Assembly (NCBI RefSeq): GCF_900476045.1
Contig: NZ_LS483440.1
Span: 744,001 to 808,000 of the forward strand
Source of the DNA: Gemella morbillorum
Lineage (GTDB): Bacteria > Bacillota > Bacilli > Staphylococcales > Gemellaceae
Direction: 5' to 3'
DNA length: 64,000 bases
Part shown: positions 45,269 through 53,967 of the stretch, one piece after another
Numbering within the stretch: position 1 is the first letter of the stretch
Layout of the letters: each line of letters starts with the position of its first letter
The notes under the pieces: generated by a model
What the model saw: only the letters and a program-made list of their open reading frames with translations
Database searches by the model: none
Told to the model about the DNA's origin: nothing
Position numbers and translations under genes: made by a program

Positions 45269-47023
45269 TTGAAAAAAAATAATACTTTTTTAAGATTGCT
45301 TAATTATATGCTAAGATATAAAACTTTTACAGCAGTCGCATTAACATTTATCCTTTTAACAAGTATTGTAGCTACTGCAATTCCTCTTTTAGCTCAATAT
45401 TATATTGATAACTATATAACAAAAGGTATTGCAAGTGCAGGGCTTGGTTTATTAATCATCTATTATGGGTTGTTTTTATTTAGAGTTATTTCTACCTTTA
45501 TAGGTGAATATTACTTTTCAAAAGTTGCGTATAGTATAGTCAGCGATTTGCGTGAGGAGAGCTTTACAAATCTTCAAAAATTAAGAATGGCTTATTTTGA
45601 TAGAACTCCTGTAGGTTCGATTGTTTCAAGATTAACAAATGATACACAAGCAGTTGCTGATATGTTTGGAACAATTTTTTCTAGTTTTCTTAACTCTATT
45701 TTGATGTTTGTTGTAACGATAGGAGCGATGATTTCTCTTAGCCCTGGATTAACAGTTTTAATGATATTGTTTCTTCCAATAATGATAGGCTCGGTTTATT
45801 TGTACCAAAGATTATCTAGTAAGCTAGTAAAAATTACTCGTGCTAAACTTAGTGATTTAAATACAAAATTATCGGAATCGATAGAAGGTATGCGAATTAT
45901 TCAAGCTTTTAATCAAGAAGAACGCTTAATAAAAGGTTTTGAAGAAGTAAATAAAGAACATCTACATTACATGAGTCGTTCTTTATCGGTGGATAGTTTA
46001 TTACTTCGCCCAGCCATGGCATTGTTAAAAATTTTGGCCTATGGAGTAATATTGACTTATTTTGGGCTTAGTTGGCAAACTGCAGGTTTTACAGCTGGGA
46101 TAATTTACGCATTTATTCAATATACAAACCAGCTGTTCAATCCACTTATAGAGCTTATGCAAAATTTTTCTGTTTTACAGACATCTATGATAGCTGCAGG
46201 GCGTGTTTTTGAACTTATTGACAATAAGGAATATGAACCTGCTCAAAAGGATAGTAATTATAAAATTGAAGAAGGAAATATTGAATTTAAAAATGTGAGT
46301 TTTTCTTATGATGGGAAGAATGATGTTTTGAAAAATATTTCGTTTAAGGTAAATAAAGGAGAAACTATTGCATTTGTGGGATCAACTGGTTCTGGGAAAT
46401 CATCAATAATAAATCTATTTTTAAGATTTTATGAATTTGACCGTGGGGAAATTCTGGTTGATAGACGGGATATAAAAGATTATTCAATGAAAGAATTACG
46501 AAATAAAATAGGTTTAGTACTACAAGATCCATTTTTATATCATGGCACTATTGAATCTAATATAAAAATGTATAATAAGTCTTTAACTGAAAGCGATATA
46601 AAAGTGGCGGCTGAATTTGTCGATGCTGATGAGTTTATTATGCAGCTACCTGAAAAATATAAAAGTCCAGTTACAGAACGTGGTTCAACTTTTTCAAGTG
46701 GACAACGTCAGCTACTTACTTTTGCAAGAACTATAGCAGCACAACCTAAGATTTTAATTTTGGATGAAGCTACAGCAAATATTGATTCTGAAACAGAAGA
46801 AATAATACAAAACTCATTAAAGAAAATGAGAAAGGGACGTACGACGATTGCAATTGCTCATAGGTTATCCACTATTCAAGATGCAAACTGTATTTATGTA
46901 CTTGATAAAGGTGAGATAATTGAAAGTGGGACACACACTAAGTTATTACAACAAAAAGGAACATATTATAAAATGTACCAGCTTCAAGCAGGGATGTTAA
47001 ATGTAGAAAAAACCTCTAACTAG
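45269..47023 (+). CDS. Heterodimeric ABC exporter, catalytic subunit
   Basis: A 584-residue half-transporter with six membrane helices and an ATPase domain. Seen: Walker A GSTGSGKS (about 371-378), LVLQDPFLYHGT, signature FSSGQRQL (about 474-481), Walker B ILILDEATANID with catalytic Glu and H-loop IAHRLST. Its signature deviates from LSGGQ and would complete the degenerate site formed with the Walker B of the other subunit, so the pair is internally consistent as one heterodimer. The start is TTG 45269 with GGAGG. It is likely a drug or lipid exporter; substrate unknown. Confidence 0.92.
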   Translation: MKKNNTFLRLLNYMLRYKTFTAVALTFILLTSIVATAIPLLAQYYIDNYITKGIASAGLGLLIIYYGLFLFRVISTFIGEYYFSKVAYSIVSDLREESFTNLQKLRMAYFDRTPVGSIVSRLTNDTQAVADMFGTIFSSFLNSILMFVVTIGAMISLSPGLTVLMILFLPIMIGSVYLYQRLSSKLVKITRAKLSDLNTKLSESIEGMRIIQAFNQEERLIKGFEEVNKEHLHYMSRSLSVDSLLLRPAMALLKILAYGVILTYFGLSWQTAGFTAGIIYAFIQYTNQLFNPLIELMQNFSVLQTSMIAAGRVFELIDNKEYEPAQKDSNYKIEEGNIEFKNVSFSYDGKNDVLKNISFKVNKGETIAFVGSTGSGKSSIINLFLRFYEFDRGEILVDRRDIKDYSMKELRNKIGLVLQDPFLYHGTIESNIKMYNKSLTESDIKVAAEFVDADEFIMQLPEKYKSPVTERGSTFSSGQRQLLTFARTIAAQPKILILDEATANIDSETEEIIQNSLKKMRKGRTTIAIAHRLSTIQDANCIYVLDKGEIIESGTHTKLLQQKGTYYKMYQLQAGMLNVEKTSN

Positions 47024-47042
47024 TTTATTAGTTAGAGGTTTT
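47009..47042. terminator. Bidirectional terminator between the ABC pair and glyS
   Basis: AAAACCTCTAACTA (47009-47022) and TAGTTAGAGGTTTT (47029-47042) form a perfect 14-bp stem with A/T tracts on both sides, serving the two convergent genes. Confidence 0.9.
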
Positions 47043-47052
47043 AGTTTTAGTA

Positions 47053-48426
47053 TTAGAATTTAACTCGTTCTTCGATATATTGTTTTAATTCTGAAATAGC
47101 GATACGAGTTTGTTCCATTGTGTCACGTTCACGGACAGTTACCATACCATCATTTTCAGATTCAAAGTCATAAGTGATACAGAATGGAGTACCAATTTCA
47201 TCTTGGCGACGATAGCGTTTACCGATAGAACCAGTTTCATCAAAATCTACCATAAAATCAGCTGCAAGTTGTGAATAAACTTCACTAGCTTTGTCACTTA
47301 ATTTTTTAGAAAGTGGTAGAATAGCTGCTTTATATGGTGCTAGTGCTGGATGGAATTTAAGAACTGTACGAGTATCGTTTTCTCCTACTTCTTCTTCATT
47401 GTATGCGTCACATAAGAATGCTAGTAGAACACGGTCAACACCAACAGACGGCTCTATACAATATGGAATATATTTTTCATTAGTAAGAAGATCTTGATAA
47501 GTCATATCTTGCCCTGAGTGCTCCATATGTTGTTTTAAATCGTAATCTGTTCTTGAAGCAACTCCCCAAAGTTCTCCCCATCCAAATGGGAATTTAAACT
47601 CGATATCAGTTGTTGCATTAGAGTAGTGAGAAAGCTCTTCTGGATCATGATCACGAAGACGAATATTTTCTTTTGTCATACCTAAATCTAATAGCCAGTT
47701 TTCACATGTATCTTTCCATGTTTTATGCCAGTCTAATTCAGTCCCTGGCACACAGAAGAATTCAAGTTCCATTTGTTCAAACTCACGAGTACGGAAAATA
47801 AAGTTACCAGGTGTAATTTCATTACGGAATGATTTACCAATTTGACCTATACCGAATGGTAGTTTTTTACGCATACTACGTTGAACATTTTTGAAGTTAA
47901 CAAAAATACCTTGTGCAGTTTCTGGACGTAGATAAATTTGGCTTGTAGAATTTTCTACAACACCTTGATTTGTTTTGAACATAAGGTTAAATTGTCTAAT
48001 ATTAGTAAAATCATGTTTACCACATTCTGGACATTTAATATTTTCTCGTTCGATAATATTTTCTAATTCTTCAAATGGTAGTCCATCAACAACGACATCT
48101 TCATTTTTTTCTTTGAAGTAATATTCTTCAATAAGTTTGTCAGCGCGAAGACGTGATTTACATGATTTACAGTCCATCATTGGATCAGAAAAGTTTCCAA
48201 CGTGCCCTGATGCTTCCCAAGTACGCGGATTCATAAAGATAGCAGCATCTAATCCAACGTTATATGGTGACTCTTGAATGAATTTTTTCCACCATGCTCT
48301 TTTTATATTATTTTTTAGTTCGATACCTAATGGACCGTAATCCCAAGTATTAGCTAATCCACCATAAATTTCAGATCCTTGAAATACAAATCCTCTGTTT
48401 TTTGCAAGAGATAAAATTTTCTCCAT
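47053..48426 (-). CDS. glyS: Glycyl-tRNA synthetase (single-chain type)
   Basis: A 457-residue class II synthetase of the homodimeric type, also called GlyQS, not the alpha2beta2 form. Seen: [22 protein letters not shown] (18-39 region), [13 protein letters not shown], the zinc-like CKSC and CPEC pairs, [13 protein letters not shown] (class II motif 2), [39 protein letters not shown] (motif 3) and the C-terminal anticodon-binding part ending in IEERVKF. RBS GGAGG before ATG 48426. Controlled by the glycine T-box immediately upstream on the minus strand. Confidence 0.97.
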   Translation of the reverse strand: MEKILSLAKNRGFVFQGSEIYGGLANTWDYGPLGIELKNNIKRAWWKKFIQESPYNVGLDAAIFMNPRTWEASGHVGNFSDPMMDCKSCKSRLRADKLIEEYYFKEKNEDVVVDGLPFEELENIIERENIKCPECGKHDFTNIRQFNLMFKTNQGVVENSTSQIYLRPETAQGIFVNFKNVQRSMRKKLPFGIGQIGKSFRNEITPGNFIFRTREFEQMELEFFCVPGTELDWHKTWKDTCENWLLDLGMTKENIRLRDHDPEELSHYSNATTDIEFKFPFGWGELWGVASRTDYDLKQHMEHSGQDMTYQDLLTNEKYIPYCIEPSVGVDRVLLAFLCDAYNEEEVGENDTRTVLKFHPALAPYKAAILPLSKKLSDKASEVYSQLAADFMVDFDETGSIGKRYRRQDEIGTPFCITYDFESENDGMVTVRERDTMEQTRIAISELKQYIEERVKF

Positions 48427-48439
48427 GATTAAATTCCTC

Positions 48440-48610
48440 CTTTAAAATAAAATATCCCTAGATATACTCTAAAGTATACCTAGGGACGAAATAAATTCCG
48501 CGGTTCCACCCTGATTAGTAAAAACTCATCTTTAATATTTATATGTAATATATATCATGCCAAATATTTTGCTGAACTTTCACCAACAACAGCTCGCTAC
48601 TATGTTTATA
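48440..48610 (-). promoter_or_regulatory. T-box riboswitch of glyS (Gly GGC specifier)
   Basis: On the minus strand the T-box AGGGTGGAACCGCGG is at 48512-48498. The terminator stem TCCCTAGGTATACT / AGTATATCTAGGGA (48486-48455) is followed by TATTTTATTTT. Upstream, GGTGAAAG (distal loop) and then GGC followed by A at 48561-48559 supply the specifier. All core parts are present. Confidence 0.93.
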
Positions 48611-48615
48611 TATTT

Positions 48616-48644
48616 ATTCTAACATCTTATTTAAAAACTTTCAA
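48616..48644 (-). promoter_or_regulatory. Promoter of the glyS T-box transcript
   Basis: On the minus strand TTGAAA (48644-48639), 17 bases, TAGAAT (48621-48616). Confidence 0.8.
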
Positions 48645-48683
48645 GGATAATACTAAAAAAATATTTTAATTGTTCGTGATTTA

Positions 48684-48712
48684 TTGTAAGTATAAAGTAT
48701 AAGTGTTATAAT
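48684..48712 (+). promoter_or_regulatory. Promoter of the CPBP protease gene
   Basis: TTGTAA (48684-48689), 17 bases, TATAAT (48707-48712), 31 bases before the ATG. Confidence 0.75.
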
Positions 48713-48742
48713 AAACTAATATTAAATTATTGAGGAGGTTAT

Positions 48743-49435
48743 ATGAGAATTTCATTTCAAAGAGGCGATATAAAAAACCTTATAACAACTGGTGTTATCT
48801 ATTTTGCAGCAGTATTTTTTCTACCAACACTATTACCACAAACATTAAGTGTGCATTTGCGATTAAATATTGCTTTAGGATTATCAACATTAGCAACTGT
48901 CATTATGTTTTTCATAGCATCTAAATCACATAATGATATTGATCGAGGAAAAAGAGAATCAAATATTTTAATAATCATAGCAATAGGATTAGCAGGGTTT
49001 GTAGCGATGATGCTAGTGCAAGGTATTATAAATGGATTATTACAATACTTAGCTAAAATTTTTGAGTTTCAAGCAAGTAGTAAAAATACAAGTAATGTTG
49101 TTCAAATAATAAAATTAAATCCGTTATTTATAGGATATGTTGTTTTTTTAGGACCGATAATGGAAGAATTATTCTTTAGAAAAGCAGTTTTTGGATATTT
49201 TTATGATGTTATGTTAGGTAGTAAGCAATGGATTAGATTTACTATTCCTGCCCTAATAACGGGGATATTATTTGCTATTCCACATGATGGATTTTCTCCA
49301 ATCATGGTATTATATATAATGATGTCGTTTGTTTTTAGCTTTTTATATTTAAAAACTAAAAGTATCATTACGCCGATGATAGCGCATATTGCTATGAATA
49401 TGATGGTAGTAATAGTTCAACTCGCAATACAGTAG
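48743..49435 (+). CDS. CPBP-family intramembrane metalloprotease
   Basis: A 230-residue membrane protein with about six to eight hydrophobic segments and the CPBP (CAAX protease/bacteriocin-processing) motifs: MEELFFRKAVFGYF (EExxxR, about residue 138), FAIPHDG (FxxxH) and HIAMNMMV (HxxxN) near the C-terminus. Family members cleave substrates within the membrane; some give self-immunity to bacteriocins. Substrate unknown. GAGG precedes the ATG. An MFS gene starts 10 bases after the stop, so the two are probably co-transcribed. Confidence 0.9.
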   Translation: MRISFQRGDIKNLITTGVIYFAAVFFLPTLLPQTLSVHLRLNIALGLSTLATVIMFFIASKSHNDIDRGKRESNILIIIAIGLAGFVAMMLVQGIINGLLQYLAKIFEFQASSKNTSNVVQIIKLNPLFIGYVVFLGPIMEELFFRKAVFGYFYDVMLGSKQWIRFTIPALITGILFAIPHDGFSPIMVLYIMMSFVFSFLYLKTKSIITPMIAHIAMNMMVVIVQLAIQ

Positions 49436-49445
49436 AGGAGGCATT

Positions 49446-50597
49446 ATGTCATCAAAAAATTGGTTATCGACGAATTACTTTTTACAATTTGCAGTTAATG
49501 GAGTATTTTTACCATTTTGGATTTTATATCTTACTGGTGTAAAAAATCTTACTGTACTAGAGGCGAGTTCAATATTTTCGATGTTATATCTTGCGAGATT
49601 CTTGGGTGGAATTTTTCTAAGCCCATACTTGTTAAAGAGATATAATATTAGTTTATCTTTAAAGATATCGGTGATAGCTGGTATCTTACTTGCACTGAGC
49701 TATGGAATTACAAATAACAAAATAATCTTGACTCTTATAACATTTATGTTTGGTCTAGTTTATTATACAGTTGCACCATTTATAGAAAGTTTGGCATCTT
49801 TATTTTTAAAAGAAGAAGGCATTGATTATGGAAAAGCAAGGACATGGGGATCTGTAAGTTTTACATTGGTTGGAATAGCTGCAGGTGGTATTATAGGATA
49901 TGTAGGAAGTGTCGCGCTGTATTATATACTTATTATATTATTAGTTTTATATGTGGTTTTTATGTTTTTACCTCAACCTAAGCTAGTTCGTACTCTTACT
50001 GTTAATAAAAGTGATAATAAAAATACTGGTAGATTATATAGTTGGGTATTGAAAGATAAGAATGCATTATTACTTATTCTAGTTATATTTTTATATCAGC
50101 TATCACATACGGCGTATAATAATTATAATGCATTATATTTAGAAAGCATGAACATAAACGCTAAGTGGTTGTCGGGACTAATACTAAATATATCAGTAAT
50201 AGCTGAAATTTTGTTTTTTATTTTTTCAAAAAAAATAATAGGGAAGATAAAACCAACTCAACTGTTAGTTTTTTGCGGGATTGGAGCAATAATAAGATGG
50301 CTTATGTTAGCGATATTTCATAATATATATGTATTTGTTGTAATGCAAACTTTTCATGCAATAACTTTTGCTGTTGGTCATATAGCTTTTATTTTAATTT
50401 TAAATAATAGATTTAATACAGAAAAAATAATTGATATGCAAATCTTATATACAGCGATATGCTACCAACTTAGCATGACCATTGGTCTTTATATTATGGG
50501 GGCAATATGGGATATAAATTCATCCTTAGTGTTTTATGTATCTGCAGGAATCGCGCTAGTAGGAACGATATTTGCAACAAGAATTAAAGAAAAATAA
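49446..50597 (+). CDS. MFS transporter (MFS_1-like)
   Basis: A 383-residue protein with 12 predicted membrane helices. NYFLQFAVNGVFLPFWILYL at the start and IDYGKARTWGSVSFTLVGIAAGGIIGYVG (the conserved RxWGSxxF loop) place it with the nucleoside-proton symporter/phenylpropionate-permease-like branch of the major facilitator superfamily. Direction and substrate cannot be read. GGAGG precedes the ATG. It follows the CPBP gene closely and is ended by a hairpin. Confidence 0.85.
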   Translation: MSSKNWLSTNYFLQFAVNGVFLPFWILYLTGVKNLTVLEASSIFSMLYLARFLGGIFLSPYLLKRYNISLSLKISVIAGILLALSYGITNNKIILTLITFMFGLVYYTVAPFIESLASLFLKEEGIDYGKARTWGSVSFTLVGIAAGGIIGYVGSVALYYILIILLVLYVVFMFLPQPKLVRTLTVNKSDNKNTGRLYSWVLKDKNALLLILVIFLYQLSHTAYNNYNALYLESMNINAKWLSGLILNISVIAEILFFIFSKKIIGKIKPTQLLVFCGIGAIIRWLMLAIFHNIYVFVVMQTFHAITFAVGHIAFILILNNRFNTEKIIDMQILYTAICYQLSMTIGLYIMGAIWDINSSLVFYVSAGIALVGTIFATRIKEK

Positions 50598-50610
50598 AAT
50601 TTAGAAGAGG

Positions 50611-50643
50611 AATCATAATTTATTAGATTATGGTTCTTTTTTG
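50611..50643 (+). terminator. Terminator after the MFS gene
   Basis: GAATCATAAT (50611-50620) pairs with ATTATGGTTC (50628-50637, one G-T pair), then six T. Confidence 0.85.
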
Positions 50644-50763
50644 ATATAAGTATCTTTGGCTGAATATAGAAATAAGAATAATATTTTGAATATTACTAAA
50701 AAACTTGGAAAAATATTAATATAATATTAAAATATAATTGTAAGTAGTTATGGAGGTATTTGT

Positions 50764-51576
50764 ATGATTAAACATTTGTTTTCTGATATGGATGGGACTG
50801 TTTTGAATAGTAACGGACAAATGAGCAAATTTACGATAAAAACAATAAAGGAAAGTGGATTGCTATTTACTTTAGTATCAGCTCGTTCTCCGCAAAAAAT
50901 GGAAGAAATAATAAATAATCTTGGTATTGATGGAATTCATGTTGCATTTAATGGCGGCTTGATTTTTGAGAAAAATAATAAAAAAAATACAATATTACAT
51001 AGTGTACCGTTGGAGTATAATTTAGCAAGAAGATTGGTATTAGATATAAGAAATAAGTTTGAAAATATTGGTATTAGTCTCTATGATGAATCATATTGGA
51101 ATACAGATTTAGAAACTATGGGCATAAAAAGAGAATATTATATAGTAAAAGTAGGTTACAAGATTGTAAATTTTAAAAATTATTTTGAAAATACAAATAA
51201 AACAATTTATAAAGTATCATTTATTGAGCATGACGAAGAAGTTTTTAAAAAATTGATAGATTATGTAGAAGAAAACTATTCTAAAGAACAGTTAACTATT
51301 CAAAAATCTTTAAGTGGTTATTTAGAAATTACTCATATTAATGCAAAGAAATCAAAGGGTATTGAATACATACAAAAACTTGAAAAATTGGAGAAGAATG
51401 AACTAGCAGCTTTTGGAGATGGTCAAAATGATATACCAATGTTTGAAAGTGTTGGGCATATAGTAGTTATGGAAAATGCTACAGATGATGTGAAAAAATA
51501 TGCGGACTTTATTACTAAATCTAATAATGATGATGGAGTTGCATATGCGATTGATAAGTATATAAAAAATATTTAG
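50764..51576 (+). CDS. HAD-superfamily Cof-type phosphatase
   Basis: A 270-residue HAD hydrolase of the Cof/YidA subfamily: FSDMDGTVLNSNGQM (motif I with nucleophile Asp8 and Asp10), VSARSPQ (motif II), a C2B cap domain in the middle, Lys in NAKKSKGIEYI (motif III) and AAFGDGQNDIPMFE (motif IV). It would dephosphorylate small sugar or nucleotide phosphates in the cytoplasm; substrate unknown. GGAGG precedes the ATG. The DNA-repair-like gene begins 26 bases later with GGAGG. Confidence 0.92.
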   Translation: MIKHLFSDMDGTVLNSNGQMSKFTIKTIKESGLLFTLVSARSPQKMEEIINNLGIDGIHVAFNGGLIFEKNNKKNTILHSVPLEYNLARRLVLDIRNKFENIGISLYDESYWNTDLETMGIKREYYIVKVGYKIVNFKNYFENTNKTIYKVSFIEHDEEVFKKLIDYVEENYSKEQLTIQKSLSGYLEITHINAKKSKGIEYIQKLEKLEKNELAAFGDGQNDIPMFESVGHIVVMENATDDVKKYADFITKSNNDDGVAYAIDKYIKNI

Positions 51577-51602
51577 TATGATGTAGATAGTGGAGGACTA
51601 AA

Positions 51603-52229
51603 ATGAATAAGTACATTAAAAACTTAGAAAAAGAATTTTCTATAATAAAAAGTGGCTTCAAAGTGCAAGAAAAAAAAGCGATAAATGATTATAAACTAAA
51701 TGGTATTGAATATATAAAAGAATTAGCTTTTCTAGCATTTCATTCTGAAGTTTATCAAGTGAGAATGTACGGTGTATTCCTTTTTGGTTATTTGTCTACA
51801 GATAAAGAAATTTTGACATTTATGAGAGAAGAAGTTTCTAAAGATGATAATTGGAGGGTTCAGGAAGTATTAGCTAAGTCGTTTGACGAATTTTGTAAAT
51901 CAATAGGGTATGAAAAAACACTTACTGTTATTGATGAATGGCTAAATCATGATAATCCTAATACAAGAAGAGCAGTAATGGAAGGTTTAAGAATATGGAC
52001 AAGTAGACCATACTTTAAAGAAAATCCCAAAGAGGCTATCAGAAGAATAGCGAATTTAAAAGATGATAAGAGTGAATATGTAAGAAAATCAGTGGGAAAC
52101 GCGCTAAGGGACATAAGTAAAAAGTTCCCAGAATTAATTAAAGATGAATTAAATACTTGGAAGTTGGAAAATAAAGAAATTAACCAAGTATATATGTTAG
52201 CAAATAAATTTATTAGGGAAAAACAATAA
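51603..52229 (+). CDS. HEAT-repeat DNA alkylation repair-like protein
   Basis: A 208-residue all-helical protein. The stretch KDDNWRVQEVLAKSFDEFC, then NHDNPNTRRAVMEGLRIWTSRPYFKENP, and SEYVRKSVGNALRDISKKFPEL shows tandem HEAT-like repeats as in AlkC/AlkD DNA glycosylases, with the WRVQE and RRAV-EGLR-W segments typical of the alkylation-repair family. Those enzymes excise alkylated bases by binding the backbone. It is shorter than AlkD, so glycosylase activity is uncertain. Terminated by the hairpin at 52255-52285. Confidence 0.78.
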   Translation: MNKYIKNLEKEFSIIKSGFKVQEKKAINDYKLNGIEYIKELAFLAFHSEVYQVRMYGVFLFGYLSTDKEILTFMREEVSKDDNWRVQEVLAKSFDEFCKSIGYEKTLTVIDEWLNHDNPNTRRAVMEGLRIWTSRPYFKENPKEAIRRIANLKDDKSEYVRKSVGNALRDISKKFPELIKDELNTWKLENKEINQVYMLANKFIREKQ

Positions 52230-52254
52230 TATATATTTAAACCAGAAGTAATCA

Positions 52255-52285
52255 AAACAGTAAATTTAAAATTTACTGTTTTTTA
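52255..52285 (+). terminator. Terminator after the alkylation-repair-like gene
   Basis: AAACAGTAAATTT and AAATTTACTGTTT are adjacent and complementary, followed by TTTTA. Confidence 0.85.
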
Positions 52286-52337
52286 TTTACTCTTATTTCA
52301 CCGAAGAGAATATAACAAAAATAATATATATAAATAC

Positions 52338-52366
52338 TTGATTAAATACTGGTTAAGGAGTATAAT
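52338..52366 (+). promoter_or_regulatory. Promoter of the purine operon
   Basis: TTGATT (52338-52343), 17 bases, TATAAT (52361-52366). The 78-base leader has no purine riboswitch core. AAAGACGAACTTT (about 52416-52428) resembles one PurR-box half (CGAAC), but no inverted partner is seen. Confidence 0.75.
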
Positions 52367-52450
52367 GGAATTATAAACGGACGTTAGAATAAAAATTAAT
52401 AATAATTAGTTTTAAAGACGAACTTTCAATCGAAAAAAGGAGTTAAATGT

Positions 52451-52927
52451 ATGAAAGTAGCAGTAATAATGGGTTCAAATTCGGATTATACTACTATGGC
52501 GGAAACGTGTAATCTTTTAGATCAATTTGAAATCCCTTATGACAAAAAAGTAGTTAGTGCTCATAGAACACCCGATCTTTTAGTAGATTTTTCTAAAAAT
52601 GCTAGAAAAAATGGTTATTCTCTTATAATAGCTGCAGCGGGAGGTGCGGCTCATCTACCAGGAATGGTAGCTTCAATGACGACATTGCCTGTAATAGGAG
52701 TACCTATTAAGTCTAGTACTCTTAGTGGAGTAGATTCTCTATATTCAATAGTACAGATGCCTGCAGGAGTTCCTGTTCTTACTATGGCAATAGGAGTTGC
52801 TGGTGCTAAAAATGCAGCAATTAGCGCATTATCAATTTTGGGAATGACGAATGAAAATTATGAACAGAAATATTTAGATTTCAAAAAAGAACAAGAACGT
52901 ATAGTATTGGAAGAGATGAAGATATGA
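52451..52927 (+). CDS. purE: N5-carboxyaminoimidazole ribonucleotide mutase
   Basis: PurE (158 residues) moves the carboxyl group of N5-CAIR to give CAIR in purine synthesis. Seen: VAVIMGSNSDYTTM at the start, KVVSAHRTPD with the catalytic His, IIAAAGGAAHLPGMVA and TTLPVIGVPIKSSTLSGVDSL, all diagnostic of class I PurE. AAAGGAG precedes the ATG. First gene of the operon; its stop overlaps the purK start by four bases. Confidence 0.97.
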   Translation: MKVAVIMGSNSDYTTMAETCNLLDQFEIPYDKKVVSAHRTPDLLVDFSKNARKNGYSLIIAAAGGAAHLPGMVASMTTLPVIGVPIKSSTLSGVDSLYSIVQMPAGVPVLTMAIGVAGAKNAAISALSILGMTNENYEQKYLDFKKEQERIVLEEMKI

Positions 52928-53967
52928 TAAAAACAATTTTACCAGGGAAAACAATAGGAATAATTGGTGGCGGACAACTTGGGCGAATGCTTGCTATGAG
53001 TGCAAAAGAGATGGGGTACAAGATTGCTATTTTAGATCCAAGTGATATGTGTTGCGCCAAAATTTTTAGCGATGTATTTATTAAAGCAAATTTTGATGAT
53101 TTCGAAAAAGTAGAGGAACTATGTAAGCATAGTGATGTTATTACTTTTGAGTTCGAAAACATTGATGCTGATGCACTAAGTAAATTAGAAAAAAAATATA
53201 ATTTTGTTCAAAGTTCGGAAGTATTGCGTATTACTCAACATAGGTATTATGAAAAAGAATTTGCGAGAAGTTTGGAAATACCAACTGTTGATTATATTCA
53301 TATAGAAGATAATACTGATGTTGAGATAGATAAAGTGTATTTGATGAAAACTTTACGCTTTGGTTATGACGGTAAGGGACAGAAAAAAATTTCTAAGAAG
53401 GAAGAAATAGAAAAACAAACTATATTAGAAGAACTTATAGAGCTTGATAAAGAAATATCGGTTGTTGCCGTTAAAGATAAGTACGAAGTTCAAATTATTG
53501 CTGTTGTTGAAAATGAACATCGTAATAATATTTTATACCGTTCGAAAGTTCCAACGTCAGCTACAACAGAACAAGAAAATCTTGCTATAGAATATACAAA
53601 AAAAATATTAGATAATATTGAGTATTATGGTGTACTCACTGTTGAATTTTTTATAAGTAATGGGAAAGTAGTTTTTAACGAAATTGCTCCTCGTGTTCAT
53701 AACTCTGGACATATAACGATGCAAAGTGCAACTAAAAGCCAATTTAGAGCACATGTGGAAGCTATATGTGGCTTAAGAGTTGGTAAGATTAAAAACCGTG
53801 AGACAACTTTATACAATATACTAGGGCAGGATGAAGATTATTTTAAAAATCTAATTACTAAAAAACAAGGCTACTTACATTTTTATGAAAAGGAAGCTCG
53901 TGAAAATAGAAAAATAGGTCATATTAACTTTTATGGTGATGTACATTTAGGAGGACACGATGAGTAA
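52924..53967 (+). CDS. purK: N5-carboxyaminoimidazole ribonucleotide synthase
   Basis: PurK (347 residues) is the ATP-grasp enzyme that carboxylates AIR with bicarbonate to N5-CAIR, the substrate of PurE. Seen: IGIIGGGQLGRMLAMSAKEMGYKIAILDP, TFEFENID, ATP-grasp segment RFGYDGKGQ, VVFNEIAPRVHNSGHIT near residue 250. The ATG overlaps the purE stop (ATGA) and its end overlaps purL by eight bases, so translation is coupled. Confidence 0.97.
   Translation: MIKTILPGKTIGIIGGGQLGRMLAMSAKEMGYKIAILDPSDMCCAKIFSDVFIKANFDDFEKVEELCKHSDVITFEFENIDADALSKLEKKYNFVQSSEVLRITQHRYYEKEFARSLEIPTVDYIHIEDNTDVEIDKVYLMKTLRFGYDGKGQKKISKKEEIEKQTILEELIELDKEISVVAVKDKYEVQIIAVVENEHRNNILYRSKVPTSATTEQENLAIEYTKKILDNIEYYGVLTVEFFISNGKVVFNEIAPRVHNSGHITMQSATKSQFRAHVEAICGLRVGKIKNRETTLYNILGQDEDYFKNLITKKQGYLHFYEKEARENRKIGHINFYGDVHLGGHDE

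Noticed and set aside
52367-52450. Purine riboswitch in the purE leader
   Set aside because: The leader is short and lacks the conserved loop sequences of the purine aptamer; only a promoter and one CGAAC element are seen.
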